Shown: positions 1-8,469 of the stretch, piece by piece
Numbering within the stretch: position 1 is the stretch's first letter
Layout: every line of letters starts with the position of its first letter
DNA from: Mycobacterium sp. URHB0044
GTDB taxonomy: Bacteria; Actinomycetota; Actinomycetes; Mycobacteriales; Mycobacteriaceae
Length of the DNA: 64,000 nucleotides
Direction: 5' to 3'
Assembly: GCF_000620625.1 (NCBI RefSeq)
Contig: NZ_JIAW01000011.1
Location: 124,001-188,000 of the forward strand
Position numbers and translations under genes: made by a program
The notes under the pieces: model-generated
Seen by the model: the letters and a program-made list of their open reading frames with translations, nothing else
Database searches by the model: none
Told to the model about the DNA's origin: nothing

Positions 1-545
1 CGCGGGGTGTGCAGCCAGCTCAGCAGCCGCACGGCCAAGCCGGTGTACAGGCCCATCACGACGAGGTCGACGGCGACCATCGTCGCCCCGATCGCCAGGT
101 ACTGCGGCAGGAGCGGCGCGGTGGGCACGACGAACTGCGGCATCACCGCGAGGAAGAACAGCAGGCCCTTCGGATTCGTGGCATTGACGAGGAAGCCACG
201 GACGAGCAGCGCCAACCGGCCGCCGTCGACGGACTTGCCGATCTGCTCGCGCAGATCCCGCGTGGCTGTCCGCCATTGGCGCACGGCCAGGTACATCAGG
301 TAAGCCACTCCGACCCACTTGATCACGTTGAACACCAGAATCGAGTTGGCGACGACGGCTCCCAGACCGATTGCGACGAGCGCCAGTTGCAGCATCAGCC
401 CGATCTCGAGGCCGAGGATGCTCCAGTACCCGCGTCGTACGCCGTGGGTCAGGCCGGTCGCCATCGACTGGATCGCCCCCGCGCCGGGGGACACCGCGAT
501 CAGAATCGCCGCACCGAAGAACGCCAGCCACACACTCCACTCCAC
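1..545 (-). CDS. LysE/RhtB family amino-acid exporter, partial (3' end beyond the window)
   Basis: Inner-membrane exporter of the LysE/RhtB (LeuE) family, known to export amino acids or related small molecules; the substrate cannot be read from sequence. The minus-strand frame starts VEWSVWLAFFGAAILIAVSPG and contains the family-typical segments SPGAGAIQSMATGLTHG near residue 20 and NATNPKGLLFFLAVMPQF near residue 120, among hydrophobic helices. About 181 residues are visible of the usual 200-215, so only the last helix is missing. I chose the GTG at 545 because a hexamer AGTGTC (minus strand GACACT) sits 7 nt upstream, matching the leaderless pattern seen elsewhere in the window. Degenerate 15-bp repeats lie upstream at 576-636. 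Confidence 0.8.
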   Translation of the reverse strand, partial: MEWSVWLAFFGAAILIAVSPGAGAIQSMATGLTHGVRRGYWSILGLEIGLMLQLALVAIGLGAVVANSILVFNVIKWVGVAYLMYLAVRQWRTATRDLREQIGKSVDGGRLALLVRGFLVNATNPKGLLFFLAVMPQFVVPTAPLLPQYLAIGATMVAVDLVVMGLYTGLAVRLLSWLHTP

Positions 546-575
546 GACACGCAGTGTCGCAGCCAGTGGAGCCCC

Positions 576-636
576 GGCTCAAGCGAATATCGCTCAAGCG
601 AATATGGCTCGAGCCAGCTATGGCTCAGCCAGATAT
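576..636. repeat. Four degenerate 15-16 bp tandem repeats
   Basis: Consecutive units read GGCTCAAGCGAATAT, CGCTCAAGCGAATAT, GGCTCGAGCCAGCTAT and GGCTCAGCCAGATAT. They fill the space between the start of the LysE-type gene and the 3' end of the oxidoreductase gene, and the last unit overlaps that gene's TGA stop (625-627). They could be a local duplication or a regulator site for the exporter; nothing in the window identifies a binding protein. Confidence 0.55.
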
Positions 637-1050
637 GTCGGCGACGAACGTGCCCTGCCGCTTCGCGAGCATCTGGGGAATGCGGGGCAGCGTCGGATCG
701 ACGGTGCCCGCGGGCAGGACGCGCGGGTTCACCAGGTGCAGGTCCTTGCGCCCGACGTGGATGTCGGCCTCTCCCGCAGCCAGGACGTTCTTGACCCAGT
801 TGGTCTTCCCGTGGACCAGCCCGATGGCCAACACCCCGCCCTTGCGGTAGGCGGTGACGATGGTCTCGTACTCCTTGCCCGACGTACGGCCGCGGTGCTT
901 GATCACGGCGAAGCCAGGCATCCGCTTCGACAACGGCCGCAGCAGCGGATTGAAGTACTTGATCTGGGCCCGCTCCAGCCAGACCGGCATCAACATGGGC
1001 ACGCCCGGGGCGTTGTTGGGGTGGTCTTGCCGCGACGATGACGTGGACAT
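625..1050 (-). CDS. Nitroreductase/deazaflavin (F420)-dependent oxidoreductase family protein
   Basis: A 141-residue protein of the mycobacterial Ddn-like split-barrel family, whose members use F420H2 (or flavin) to reduce quinones or nitro compounds; the natural substrate is unknown. Visible family features are the basic, hydrophobic start (AQIKYFNPLLRPLSKRMPG), the HRGRTSGKEYETIVTAYRKG strand pair, the GKTNWVKNVLAAGEADIHVG segment and the LVNPRVLP strand near the C-terminus. The ATG at 1050 (MSTSSSRQ) is preferred over more upstream starts that would run into the AraC gene. It lies 10 bp downstream of the AraC-type regulator gene on the same strand, so co-transcription is likely. Confidence 0.8.
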   Translation of the reverse strand: MSTSSSRQDHPNNAPGVPMLMPVWLERAQIKYFNPLLRPLSKRMPGFAVIKHRGRTSGKEYETIVTAYRKGGVLAIGLVHGKTNWVKNVLAAGEADIHVGRKDLHLVNPRVLPAGTVDPTLPRIPQMLAKRQGTFVADISG

Positions 1051-1060
1051 GACGATGAAT

Positions 1061-1876
1061 CTAGCCGCCTCGACGTGCCGCAGACGCGCGCCGCAATGCC
1101 GAGGGCGTCTGGCCGACGTGTTCGCGCACGGTGCGAGTGAGATGCGCTTGGTCGGCGAAGCCGAGCGACGCGGCCACGTCGGCGAGGCTCGAGTCGCCAC
1201 GGCCGATGTGGTCCAATGCCCGCCCGACGCGCACGCGGTTGCGGTACCTGGTCACCGACACCCCGAGCTCGCGCGGAAACGCCCTGCTCAATCGGTACGG
1301 TGACGCGCCGACCAGCTCGGCGAGCCCGAACAGGCCACCGGCCGCCGGGTGCCCGTCGTGGATTGCCTCCCTGGCCCGCTCCACCAGTCGACGGTCGAAC
1401 GCGCCGCCCTCGTCGTGCAGCGGCGTCCGTCGCGCTGCCTCGCGCAGCGCGACGGCCAGCAGCCGGAGCACCTCCTCGGCCAGCCGATAGTCGACGTCGG
1501 ACGTTCCGGCGGCCACCAGCCTGCGGTGGGCCAGTTCGGTGCGGGCATCGACGTAGACCGTCGACACGCCGATACGTCCCGGTTCGCCGATCAGTCGCTG
1601 CCACGCCGCGGCGCTGAGCTGGACCGACGTGCACGCGTCTCCGCCTCGGGGATGCGCGAACTGCTCCTCCTCGCCCGGCTCGCCGAGGTAGCCGATCGTG
1701 CGGTCGAGGTCGACGGTGCCTGCCGAACCCCGCCGTCGGAACCGCCCGCCGCGCACCAGTACGAGCCGTGCGTCGGTGGGGCGCTCGGCCGGTGACCAGC
1801 CAGCCCCGTGCGGGTGGCAGGTCCAGGCCCGGATGCTGAACTCCGGGCGGGCCGCGACGATCTCGGCGGACAGCAT
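1061..1876 (-). CDS. AraC-family transcriptional regulator
   Basis: A 271-residue cytosolic DNA-binding regulator. The C-terminal third (about residues 165-265) holds two helix-turn-helix units: GLAELVGASPYRLSRAFPRELG and then SLADVAASLGFADQAHLTRTV, followed by the typical HVGQTPSALRR end. The N-terminal part is a cupin-like sensor domain; the ligand is unknown. It is the first gene of a probable two-gene operon with the oxidoreductase at 625-1050, its most obvious candidate target. A TAGCGT hexamer 6 nt before the ATG suggests a leaderless message. It is divergent from the SRPBCC gene. Confidence 0.85.
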   Translation of the reverse strand: MLSAEIVAARPEFSIRAWTCHPHGAGWSPAERPTDARLVLVRGGRFRRRGSAGTVDLDRTIGYLGEPGEEEQFAHPRGGDACTSVQLSAAAWQRLIGEPGRIGVSTVYVDARTELAHRRLVAAGTSDVDYRLAEEVLRLLAVALREAARRTPLHDEGGAFDRRLVERAREAIHDGHPAAGGLFGLAELVGASPYRLSRAFPRELGVSVTRYRNRVRVGRALDHIGRGDSSLADVAASLGFADQAHLTRTVREHVGQTPSALRRASAARRGG

Positions 1877-1882
1877 GTCCCG

Positions 1883-1888
1883 ACGCTA
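1883..1888 (-). promoter_or_regulatory. Candidate -10 hexamer of the AraC gene
   Basis: Minus-strand TAGCGT fits the mycobacterial TANNNT -10 consensus and ends 6 nt before the ATG at 1876, so transcription would begin at the start codon. No clear -35 is visible. Weak evidence by itself. Confidence 0.35.
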
Positions 1889-1957
1889 ACCGTCGCCCCC
1901 GACACGTTCCGCAAGGATCTTCAAGACTCGGCGGTGACCAGCATTGACGATGGGCTC

Positions 1958-2359
1958 ATGGCTTCAATCCGCACCGAATTCAAGATCGACGCCGACGCCG
2001 CGCACGTGTGGAAGACGATCGGCGACTGGGAGAACGGCCCCGCCGACATGGCGCCCGGCCTCGTCGTCTCCTCCCATGCCGAGGGGCCGGTCCGCGTTGT
2101 CACCTTCGCCGACGGACGGATCGTCAGAGAACGCCTGGTCACCAGGGACGACGATGCCCGCAGGATCGTCTACTCGGTGATCGGCGACACCATGCGGCCC
2201 GAACACGACAACGCGGTCATGCACGTCATCTCGGTCGGAGAAGACCGGTGCCGGTTCGTCTGGTCGCGCGATGTGCTGCCCGACGAACTCGCCGAGCCGC
2301 TCCTGGCTGCCATGCGCGGGGCGGGCACCGTCATCAAGCGAACGTTCGAGGACCGGTAA
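1958..2359 (+). CDS. SRPBCC-family protein (polyketide cyclase/START-like fold)
   Basis: A 133-residue single-domain protein of the SRPBCC (Bet v1-like) fold, which binds hydrophobic ligands in a central cavity. The sequence opens with the typical MASIRTEFKIDADAAHVWKT helix-strand entry, continues through the beta sheet (VVTFADGRIVRERLVTRDDD) and ends in the long C-terminal helix (LAEPLLAAMRGAGTVIKRTF). No catalytic residues can be assigned and the ligand is unknown. The ATG at 1958 begins the domain exactly. It is divergent from the AraC gene and stands just upstream of the his operon, without obvious functional connection. Confidence 0.8.
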   Translation: MASIRTEFKIDADAAHVWKTIGDWENGPADMAPGLVVSSHAEGPVRVVTFADGRIVRERLVTRDDDARRIVYSVIGDTMRPEHDNAVMHVISVGEDRCRFVWSRDVLPDELAEPLLAAMRGAGTVIKRTFEDR

Positions 2360-2388
2360 TCGATTTTCATTCGGGTAGTGCGATCAGG

Positions 2389-2394
2389 GACAAT
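2389..2394 (+). promoter_or_regulatory. Candidate -10 hexamer of the his operon
   Basis: GACAAT ends 7 nt before the ATG at 2402. The position fits a leaderless hisD message and supports 2402 rather than the internal ATG at 2417 as the start. Confidence 0.35.
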
Positions 2395-2401
2395 CGAAGG
2401 G

Positions 2402-3730
2402 ATGCCCCCGATCACGATGACCCGTATCGACCTGCGCAACCGCTCGCTGAACGCTGCGCAGCTCCGTGCCGTGCTGCCCCGCGGCGGTGTGGACGTGGAG
2501 TCGGTCCTGCCCAAGGTGCGCCCGATCGTCGACGCGGTCGCCGAGCGAGGGGCGGAAGCGGCCCTCGAATACGGCGAATCGTTCGACGGGGTACGGCCCG
2601 CCGCGGTCCGGGTGCCGGTCAGCGAGCTGCACGCCGCGTTGACCGCCCTCGACGCCGACGTCCGTGCGGCGCTGGAGGTCGCCATCGACCGTGCCCGCGC
2701 CGTGCACGCCGATCAGCGGCGCACCGACACGACGACCACGCTGGCACCGGGCGCGACAGTCACCGAACGCTGGGTGCCCGTCGAGCGGGTCGGCCTCTAC
2801 GTGCCGGGCGGCAACGCCGTCTACCCGTCGAGCGTGGTGATGAACGTCGTCCCGGCGCAGACCGCGGGCGTGGATTCGCTGGTGATCGTCAGCCCGCCGC
2901 AGGCCGAATTCGGTGGACTACCGCACCCGACCATCCTGGCAGCGGCCGCGCTGTTGGGCGTCGACGAAGTATGGGCCGTCGGCGGCGCGCAGGGTGTGGC
3001 GCTGCTCGCCTACGGAGGCACCGACACCAATGGAGCCGAGCTCGCGCCGGTCGACATGATCACCGGGCCCGGCAACATCTACGTCACCGCGGCGAAGCGG
3101 ATCTGCCGTTCGCAGGTCGGCATCGACGCCGAGGCCGGTCCCACCGAGATCGCGATCCTCGCCGACAACACCGCGGATCCGGTGCACGTCGCCGCGGATC
3201 TGATCAGCCAGGCCGAACACGACGAGATGGCGGCCAGCGTGCTCGTCACCGACAGTGCGGAACTCGCGGACGCCACCGACCGTGAACTCGGCAATCAGCT
3301 CGAGACCACCGTGCACCGCGAACGCGTGACGGCGGCACTGACGGGCAAGCAGTCGGCGATCGTGCTCGTCGACGACGTCGCCGCCGGCGTGCGCACCGTC
3401 AATGCCTACGCCGCGGAACACCTGGAGATCCAGACCGTCGATGCGCGCGAGGTGGCGGGCCGAATCCGTTCTGCCGGCGCGATCTTCGTCGGCGCGTATT
3501 CGCCGGTCAGTCTTGGCGACTACTGCGCGGGCTCCAACCACGTGCTGCCCACCGCGGGCTGCGCGCGGCACTCCAGCGGCCTTTCGGTGCAGACGTTCCT
3601 CAAGGGCATCCACGTGGTCGACTACGACGAGGCCGCGCTCAAGGACGTCTCGGGCTACGTCATCACGTTGTCGAAGGCGGAGAACCTGCCCGCCCACGGT
3701 GAAGCGGTGCGGCGGAGGTTCGAGAAGTGA
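2402..3730 (+). CDS. hisD: Histidinol dehydrogenase
   Basis: Catalyses the last two steps of histidine biosynthesis, L-histidinol to L-histidine with two NAD+, as a zinc-dependent cytosolic dimer. The 442-residue protein matches mycobacterial HisD throughout, including VGLYVPGGNAVYPSSVVMN, DMITGPGNIYVTAAKR, the substrate/zinc region DLISQAEHDEMAAS and the EHLEIQT and GDYCAGSNHVLPTAG segments. Start: ATG 2402 (MPPITMTRIDLR) agrees with the -10-like hexamer upstream; ATG 2417 is the alternative. First gene of the his operon; its stop overlaps the hisC start by 4 bp. Confidence 0.97.
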   Translation: MPPITMTRIDLRNRSLNAAQLRAVLPRGGVDVESVLPKVRPIVDAVAERGAEAALEYGESFDGVRPAAVRVPVSELHAALTALDADVRAALEVAIDRARAVHADQRRTDTTTTLAPGATVTERWVPVERVGLYVPGGNAVYPSSVVMNVVPAQTAGVDSLVIVSPPQAEFGGLPHPTILAAAALLGVDEVWAVGGAQGVALLAYGGTDTNGAELAPVDMITGPGNIYVTAAKRICRSQVGIDAEAGPTEIAILADNTADPVHVAADLISQAEHDEMAASVLVTDSAELADATDRELGNQLETTVHRERVTAALTGKQSAIVLVDDVAAGVRTVNAYAAEHLEIQTVDAREVAGRIRSAGAIFVGAYSPVSLGDYCAGSNHVLPTAGCARHSSGLSVQTFLKGIHVVDYDEAALKDVSGYVITLSKAENLPAHGEAVRRRFEK

Positions 3731-4866
3731 GCACCCGCAAGGTCACGCTCGACGATCTGCCATTGCGGGAGAACCTGCGTGGCAAGTCGCCCTACGGCGC
3801 CCCGCAGTTGAACGTTCCGGTGCGGCTGAACACCAACGAGAACCCGCACCCGCCGACCAAGGCGCTCGTCGACGACGTCGCCGCGTCGGTGCGTGTCGCC
3901 GCCGCCGAGCTGCACCGCTACCCCGATCGCGACGCGGTCGAGCTGCGGGCCGATCTGGCCGCCTACCTCAGCGTGCAGACCTCGGTGCCGGTGGGTACCG
4001 AAAACGTCTGGGCGGCAAACGGTTCCAACGAGATTCTGCAACAATTGCTGCAGGCGTTCGGCGGTCCTGGACGCAGCGCCATCGGTTTCGTGCCGTCGTA
4101 CTCGATGCATCCGATCATCTCGGACGGCACGCAGACCGACTGGCTGGAGGCCAATCGGGCGGAGGACTTCGGCCTCGACGTCGAGACCGCGGTCGCGGCC
4201 ATCGCCGAGCGTCGGCCCGACGTGGTGTTCCTCGCCAGCCCCAACAATCCGTCGGGACAGAGCATCTCGCTGGAGGAACTGCGCACGCTGCTCGACGTTG
4301 CGCCCGGCATCGTGATCGTCGACGAGGCCTACGGCGAGTTCTCGTCGCGCCCCAGCGCGGTCCGTCTGCTCGGCGAGTTCCCCACCAAGCTCATCGTCAG
4401 CAGGACCATGAGCAAGGCGTTCGCCTTCGCAGGCGGTCGACTGGGGTACCTCATCGCCGACCCCGCCGTCATCGACGCGATGCTGCTGGTGCGCTTGCCG
4501 TATCACCTCTCCTCGATCACTCAGGCCGCCGCGCGTGCCGCGCTGCGGCACGCCGACGACACGCTCGGCAGCGTCGCGACGTTGATCGCCGAACGCAACC
4601 GCGTGTCGAAGAGACTGGCGGACATGGGATTCCGAGTCATTCCCAGTGATGCCAACTTCGTGCTGTTCGGCGAATTCGCCGACGCACCGACGGCATGGCA
4701 GCACTACCTCGACGCCGGTGTGTTGATCCGCGACGTCGGCATTCCCGGATACCTCCGCGCCACCACCGGCCTGGCCGACGAGAACGACGTCCTGCTGGAG
4801 ACCAGCGCACGCCTGGCCGCCGTGGATCTCGCATCGGCCCCCAGCAGCCCCATAGGAGCAAAGTGA
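3727..4866 (+). CDS. hisC: Histidinol-phosphate aminotransferase
   Basis: PLP-dependent class I/II aminotransferase (379 residues) that converts imidazole-acetol phosphate and glutamate to histidinol phosphate. Visible motifs: the substrate-binding RLNTNENPHPPT near residue 35, WAANGSNEILQQLL near 100, SPNNPSGQ near 172, the VDEAYGEF aspartate region near 200, and the PLP Schiff-base lysine in SRTMSKAFAFAGGRLGYL (K230). GTG start overlaps the hisD stop; the gene itself overlaps hisB by 4 bp, which indicates translational coupling. Confidence 0.97.
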   Translation: MSTRKVTLDDLPLRENLRGKSPYGAPQLNVPVRLNTNENPHPPTKALVDDVAASVRVAAAELHRYPDRDAVELRADLAAYLSVQTSVPVGTENVWAANGSNEILQQLLQAFGGPGRSAIGFVPSYSMHPIISDGTQTDWLEANRAEDFGLDVETAVAAIAERRPDVVFLASPNNPSGQSISLEELRTLLDVAPGIVIVDEAYGEFSSRPSAVRLLGEFPTKLIVSRTMSKAFAFAGGRLGYLIADPAVIDAMLLVRLPYHLSSITQAAARAALRHADDTLGSVATLIAERNRVSKRLADMGFRVIPSDANFVLFGEFADAPTAWQHYLDAGVLIRDVGIPGYLRATTGLADENDVLLETSARLAAVDLASAPSSPIGAK

Positions 4867-5471
4867 CCCGCCGCGCCCGCGTCGAACGCAAGACCAAGGA
4901 ATCCGACATCGTCGTCGAACTCGACCTGGACGGCACCGGTCGGGTCGACATCAGCACCGGCGTGCCGTTCTACGACCACATGCTGACCGCGCTGGGCAGT
5001 CACGCCAGCTTCGACCTGACCGTGCACGCCACGGGAGACGTCGAGATCGAAGCTCACCACACCGTGGAGGACACCGCGATCGTGCTGGGCCAGGCGCTGG
5101 GTCAGGCGCTCGGCGACAAGAAGGGCATCCGCCGCTTCGGCGATGCGTTCATCCCGATGGACGAGACGCTGGCGCACGCGTCGGTCGACGTGTCCGGCCG
5201 GCCCTACTGCGTACACACCGGCGAGCCGGATCACATGCTGCACAGCACGATTGCCGGCAGCGCGGTGCCCTACCACACCGTGATCAACCGGCACGTCTTC
5301 GAGTCGCTGGCGATGAACGCGCGGATCGCGCTGCACGTCCGGACGCTCTACGGCCGCGACCCGCACCACATCACCGAGGCCCAGTACAAGGCCGTTGCGC
5401 GCGCCCTGCGTCAGGCCGTCGAGCCCGATCCTCGGGTGTCCGGAGTGCCGTCCACCAAGGGCAGCCTGTGA
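4863..5471 (+). CDS. hisB: Imidazoleglycerol-phosphate dehydratase
   Basis: Dehydrates imidazole-glycerol phosphate to imidazole-acetol phosphate using a Mn(II) cluster. The 202-residue protein is the monofunctional form (no HAD phosphatase domain, unlike enterobacterial HisB). The metal-ligand motifs DHMLTALGSH and EAHHTVEDTAIVLGQALG, and a second DHMLHS/FE region, are all present. The GTG at 4863 overlaps the hisC stop (GTGA). Because HisB lacks a phosphatase here, histidinol-phosphate phosphatase must be supplied by another gene (see impA). Confidence 0.97.
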   Translation: MTRRARVERKTKESDIVVELDLDGTGRVDISTGVPFYDHMLTALGSHASFDLTVHATGDVEIEAHHTVEDTAIVLGQALGQALGDKKGIRRFGDAFIPMDETLAHASVDVSGRPYCVHTGEPDHMLHSTIAGSAVPYHTVINRHVFESLAMNARIALHVRTLYGRDPHHITEAQYKAVARALRQAVEPDPRVSGVPSTKGSL

Positions 5472-6088
5472 CCGGTAAGTCAGTCGTCGTCCTAGACTAC
5501 GGCTCGGGCAACCTGCGGTCGGCGCAACGGGCGCTGCAGCGGGTCGGCGCCGACGTCGAGGTGACTGCGGATCCCGCCGCCGCGGCGGCGGCCGACGGTC
5601 TGGTGGTGCCCGGCGTCGGCGCCTTCGAGTCCTGCATGGCGGGTTTGCGTGGCATCGGCGGCGAGAAGATCGTGGCCGACCGGCTGGCGGCAGGCAGGCC
5701 GGTGCTCGGCATCTGCGTCGGCATGCAGATCCTGTTCGCCCGCGGAGTCGAATTCGGGGTGGAGACGCGGGGCTGTGGCCAATGGCCGGGATCCGTCGTG
5801 CATCTCGATGCGCCGGTGATTCCGCACATGGGGTGGAACGTCGTGGACGCAGCGCCGGGAAGCGTGTTGTTCAAGGGGCTGGACGCGTCGACCCGCTTCT
5901 ACTTCGTGCACTCGTACGCCGCGCAGAAGTGGGAGGGCAATCCGGACGCGAAGCTGACCTGGGCGACGCATCACGTACCCTTCCTGGCGGCCGTCGAGGA
6001 CGGCGCGTTGTCCGCCACGCAGTTTCATCCGGAGAAGAGCGGTGACGCCGGCGCGGCGCTGCTGAGCAATTGGGTCGAGGGGCTCTGA
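5468..6088 (+). CDS. hisH: Imidazole glycerol phosphate synthase, glutamine amidotransferase subunit
   Basis: Class I glutaminase subunit (206 residues) that releases ammonia for HisF. The triad is visible: the nucleophile cysteine in GRPVLGICVGMQILF and the His-Glu pair in TQFHPEKSGD near the C-terminus. The oxyanion region GVGAF is at about residue 50. GTG start overlaps hisB by 4 bp. Partner of HisF, which is three genes downstream. Confidence 0.96.
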   Translation: MTGKSVVVLDYGSGNLRSAQRALQRVGADVEVTADPAAAAAADGLVVPGVGAFESCMAGLRGIGGEKIVADRLAAGRPVLGICVGMQILFARGVEFGVETRGCGQWPGSVVHLDAPVIPHMGWNVVDAAPGSVLFKGLDASTRFYFVHSYAAQKWEGNPDAKLTWATHHVPFLAAVEDGALSATQFHPEKSGDAGAALLSNWVEGL

Positions 6089-6094
6089 CTAATC

Positions 6095-6862
6095 GTGAGT
6101 GATGCATCGAAGGAAAAGCCCTTGATCCTGCTGCCCGCGGTCGACGTCGTCGACGGCAAGGCCGTGCGACTGGTGCAGGGGCAGGCGGGCAGTGAGACCG
6201 ACTACGGCTCGGCGGTCGACGCCGCTCTGGGCTGGCAGCGCGACGGTGCCGAGTGGATCCACCTGGTGGACCTGGATGCGGCGTTCGGCCGTGGGTCCAA
6301 CCGCGAGTTATTGGCTGAGGTCATCGGCAAGTTGGACGTCGCCGTCGAACTGTCCGGCGGCATCCGCGACGACGACTCCTTGACCGCGGCCCTGACCGCC
6401 GGATGCGCGCGGGTGAACCTCGGCACGGCCGCGCTGGAGAACCCGCAGTGGTGCGCCAAGGTCATCGCGGAGCACGGCGAGAAGGTGGCCGTCGGGCTGG
6501 ACGTCAAGATGGACCCCGCCGCACCCGAGGGCGGGTATCGCCTGCGCGGCCGCGGGTGGGAGACCGACGGCGGCGACCTGTGGGAAGTGCTGGAACGCCT
6601 TGACCGCGAAGGGTGTTCGCGCTTCGTCGTCACCGACGTCACCAAGGACGGCACGCTGAACGGGCCGAACCTCGAGCTGCTGGCGGGGGTGGCCGAGCGC
6701 ACGGGCGCGCCCGTGATCGCCTCCGGCGGCGTGTCCAGCCTCGACGATCTGCGGGCCATCGCCACGCTCACCGACCGTGGCGTCGAGGGCGCGATCGTGG
6801 GCAAGGCGCTCTACGCCGGGCGGTTCACGTTGCCGCAGGCGCTGGCCGCGGTCAGTCGGTAG
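6095..6862 (+). CDS. priA: Phosphoribosyl isomerase A (bifunctional HisA/TrpF)
   Basis: A (beta-alpha)8 barrel of 255 residues that isomerises ProFAR to PRFAR in histidine synthesis. In actinobacteria the same enzyme (PriA, also called HisA) also performs the TrpF step of tryptophan synthesis. The sequence shows LLPAVDVVDGKAVRLVQGQAG with the catalytic Asp, the ELSGGIRDD phosphate site, and VTDVTKDGTLNGPN with the second Asp. The trp cluster at 12154-17272 contains no trpF, which fits the dual role. GTG start 6 bp after the hisH stop. Confidence 0.93.
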   Translation: MSDASKEKPLILLPAVDVVDGKAVRLVQGQAGSETDYGSAVDAALGWQRDGAEWIHLVDLDAAFGRGSNRELLAEVIGKLDVAVELSGGIRDDDSLTAALTAGCARVNLGTAALENPQWCAKVIAEHGEKVAVGLDVKMDPAAPEGGYRLRGRGWETDGGDLWEVLERLDREGCSRFVVTDVTKDGTLNGPNLELLAGVAERTGAPVIASGGVSSLDDLRAIATLTDRGVEGAIVGKALYAGRFTLPQALAAVSR

Positions 6863-7687
6863 GTGGCGATGGCACTCGACGAGGACGACCTCGGCGGACT
6901 GGTCGCCGCGGCCTCCAACATTCTCGATGAGGCCGCGAAGCCGTTCATCGCCGGACACCGCGCGGAGTCGGCGGTCGCCAAGAAGGGCAACGACTTCGCC
7001 ACCGAAGTGGACCTCGCGATCGAGCGCCAGGTCGTCGCGGCGCTCGAGGCCACCACCGGAATCGGCGTGCACGGCGAGGAATTCGGCGGCGCCCCCATCG
7101 ATTCGCATCTGGTGTGGGTGCTGGACCCGATCGACGGCACCTTCAACTACGCGGCGGGGCTGCCGACTGCGGCGATCCTGCTGGGTCTGCTGCGTGACGG
7201 CGAACCGGTGGCCGGCCTGACCTGGCTGCCGTTCACCGATCAGCGCTACACCGCCGTCGTGGGTGGACCGCTCTACCTCAACGGCATCGAGCAGCCGCCA
7301 CTGAAGGACGTGGACCTCTGCGATTCCATGGTGGGCATCGGCACGTTCAACGTCGACTCGCGTGGCGAGTTCCCTGGCCGGTACCGGCTGGCCACGCTGG
7401 AACAGTTGAGCCGCAAGTGTTCTCGCATGCGGATGCATGGTGCCACCGGCGTCGACATGGCGTACGCCGCCGCAGGAGTGCTCGGCGGTGCCATCAGCTT
7501 CGGTCACCACGTCTGGGACCACGCCGCGGGCGTCGCCCTCGTTCGGGCGGCGGGCGGCGTCGTGACCGACCTCCAGGGCAAGGAGTGGACTCCGTCGTCG
7601 CGTTCGGCGCTCGCCGGCGTGCCCAACGTGCACGCCGAGATCCTGGAGATCGTCCTTTCGGTCGGCGCGCCAGAGGATTACCGATGA
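6863..7687 (+). CDS. impA: Inositol monophosphatase family protein, possible histidinol-phosphate phosphatase
   Basis: Mg2+-dependent phosphatase of the inositol monophosphatase superfamily, 274 residues. The metal/phosphate motifs are present: GEEFGG near residue 73, WVLDPIDGTFNYAAGLPT near 90, and VWDHAAGVALVRAAGG near 215. The gene sits inside the his operon between priA and hisF, starting directly after the priA stop and overlapping hisF by 4 bp. Known ImpA proteins of mycobacteria act on inositol-1-phosphate, but the operon context and the phosphatase-free HisB make histidinol phosphate a plausible second or main substrate. GTG 6863 is used; ATG 6869 is an alternative. Confidence 0.85.
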   Translation: MAMALDEDDLGGLVAAASNILDEAAKPFIAGHRAESAVAKKGNDFATEVDLAIERQVVAALEATTGIGVHGEEFGGAPIDSHLVWVLDPIDGTFNYAAGLPTAAILLGLLRDGEPVAGLTWLPFTDQRYTAVVGGPLYLNGIEQPPLKDVDLCDSMVGIGTFNVDSRGEFPGRYRLATLEQLSRKCSRMRMHGATGVDMAYAAAGVLGGAISFGHHVWDHAAGVALVRAAGGVVTDLQGKEWTPSSRSALAGVPNVHAEILEIVLSVGAPEDYR

Positions 7688-8469
7688 ACCACCACGAGGG
7701 CGTTGCGGTGCGGGTGATCCCGTGCCTTGACGTCGACGACGGCCGGGTGGTCAAGGGAGTCAACTTCGCCAACCTGCGCGACGCAGGCGATCCGGTCGAA
7801 CTCGCCGCGGCCTACGACGCGCAGGGCGCCGACGAGCTGACGTTCCTGGACGTGACGGCGTCGTCGTCGGGGCGAGCCACCATGCTCGAGGTGGTGCGCC
7901 GCACCGCGGAGCAGGTCTTCATCCCGCTCACCGTGGGCGGCGGCGTGCGCTCGGTCGCCGACGTCGACATTCTGCTGCGGGCCGGCGCCGACAAGGTGTC
8001 GGTCAACACCGCGGCGATCGCGCGCCCCGAGCTGCTGGCCGAATTGTCGCGTCAGTTCGGCTCCCAATGCATCGTGCTGTCCGTGGATGCCAGGACCGTC
8101 CCCGCCGGTTCGGCGCCAACGCCATCCGGGTGGGAGGTCACCACCCACGGTGGTCGTCGCGGCACGGGCATCGACGCGGTCGAATGGGCCATCCGCGGAG
8201 CAGAATTGGGTGTCGGCGAGATACTGCTGAACTCGATGGACGCCGACGGGACCAAGGCGGGATTCGACCTGGACATGCTGCGCGCGGTTCGCGCGGCGGT
8301 GACGGTCCCCGTGATCGCCAGCGGCGGCGCCGGCGCTGTGAGTGACTTCGCGCCTGCCGTCGACGCGGGAGCCGATGCGGTGCTGGCGGCCAGCGTATTT
8401 CACTTCGGCGAACTCACCATCGGGCAGGTCAAGGCCGCGATGGCGGAGAAGGGAATCGTGGTCAGGTGA
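7684..8469 (+). CDS. hisF: Imidazole glycerol phosphate synthase, cyclase subunit
   Basis: Barrel subunit (261 residues) that joins PRFAR with ammonia from HisH to make IGP and AICAR. Catalytic aspartates lie in VIPCLDVDDGRVVKGVNF near residue 14 and in IVLSVDART near 136; phosphate-binding loops VGGGVRS, SGGAGA are visible. ATG 7684 overlaps the impA stop (ATGA). Frames extending further upstream lie inside impA and are not used. Confidence 0.97.
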   Translation: MNHHEGVAVRVIPCLDVDDGRVVKGVNFANLRDAGDPVELAAAYDAQGADELTFLDVTASSSGRATMLEVVRRTAEQVFIPLTVGGGVRSVADVDILLRAGADKVSVNTAAIARPELLAELSRQFGSQCIVLSVDARTVPAGSAPTPSGWEVTTHGGRRGTGIDAVEWAIRGAELGVGEILLNSMDADGTKAGFDLDMLRAVRAAVTVPVIASGGAGAVSDFAPAVDAGADAVLAASVFHFGELTIGQVKAAMAEKGIVVR

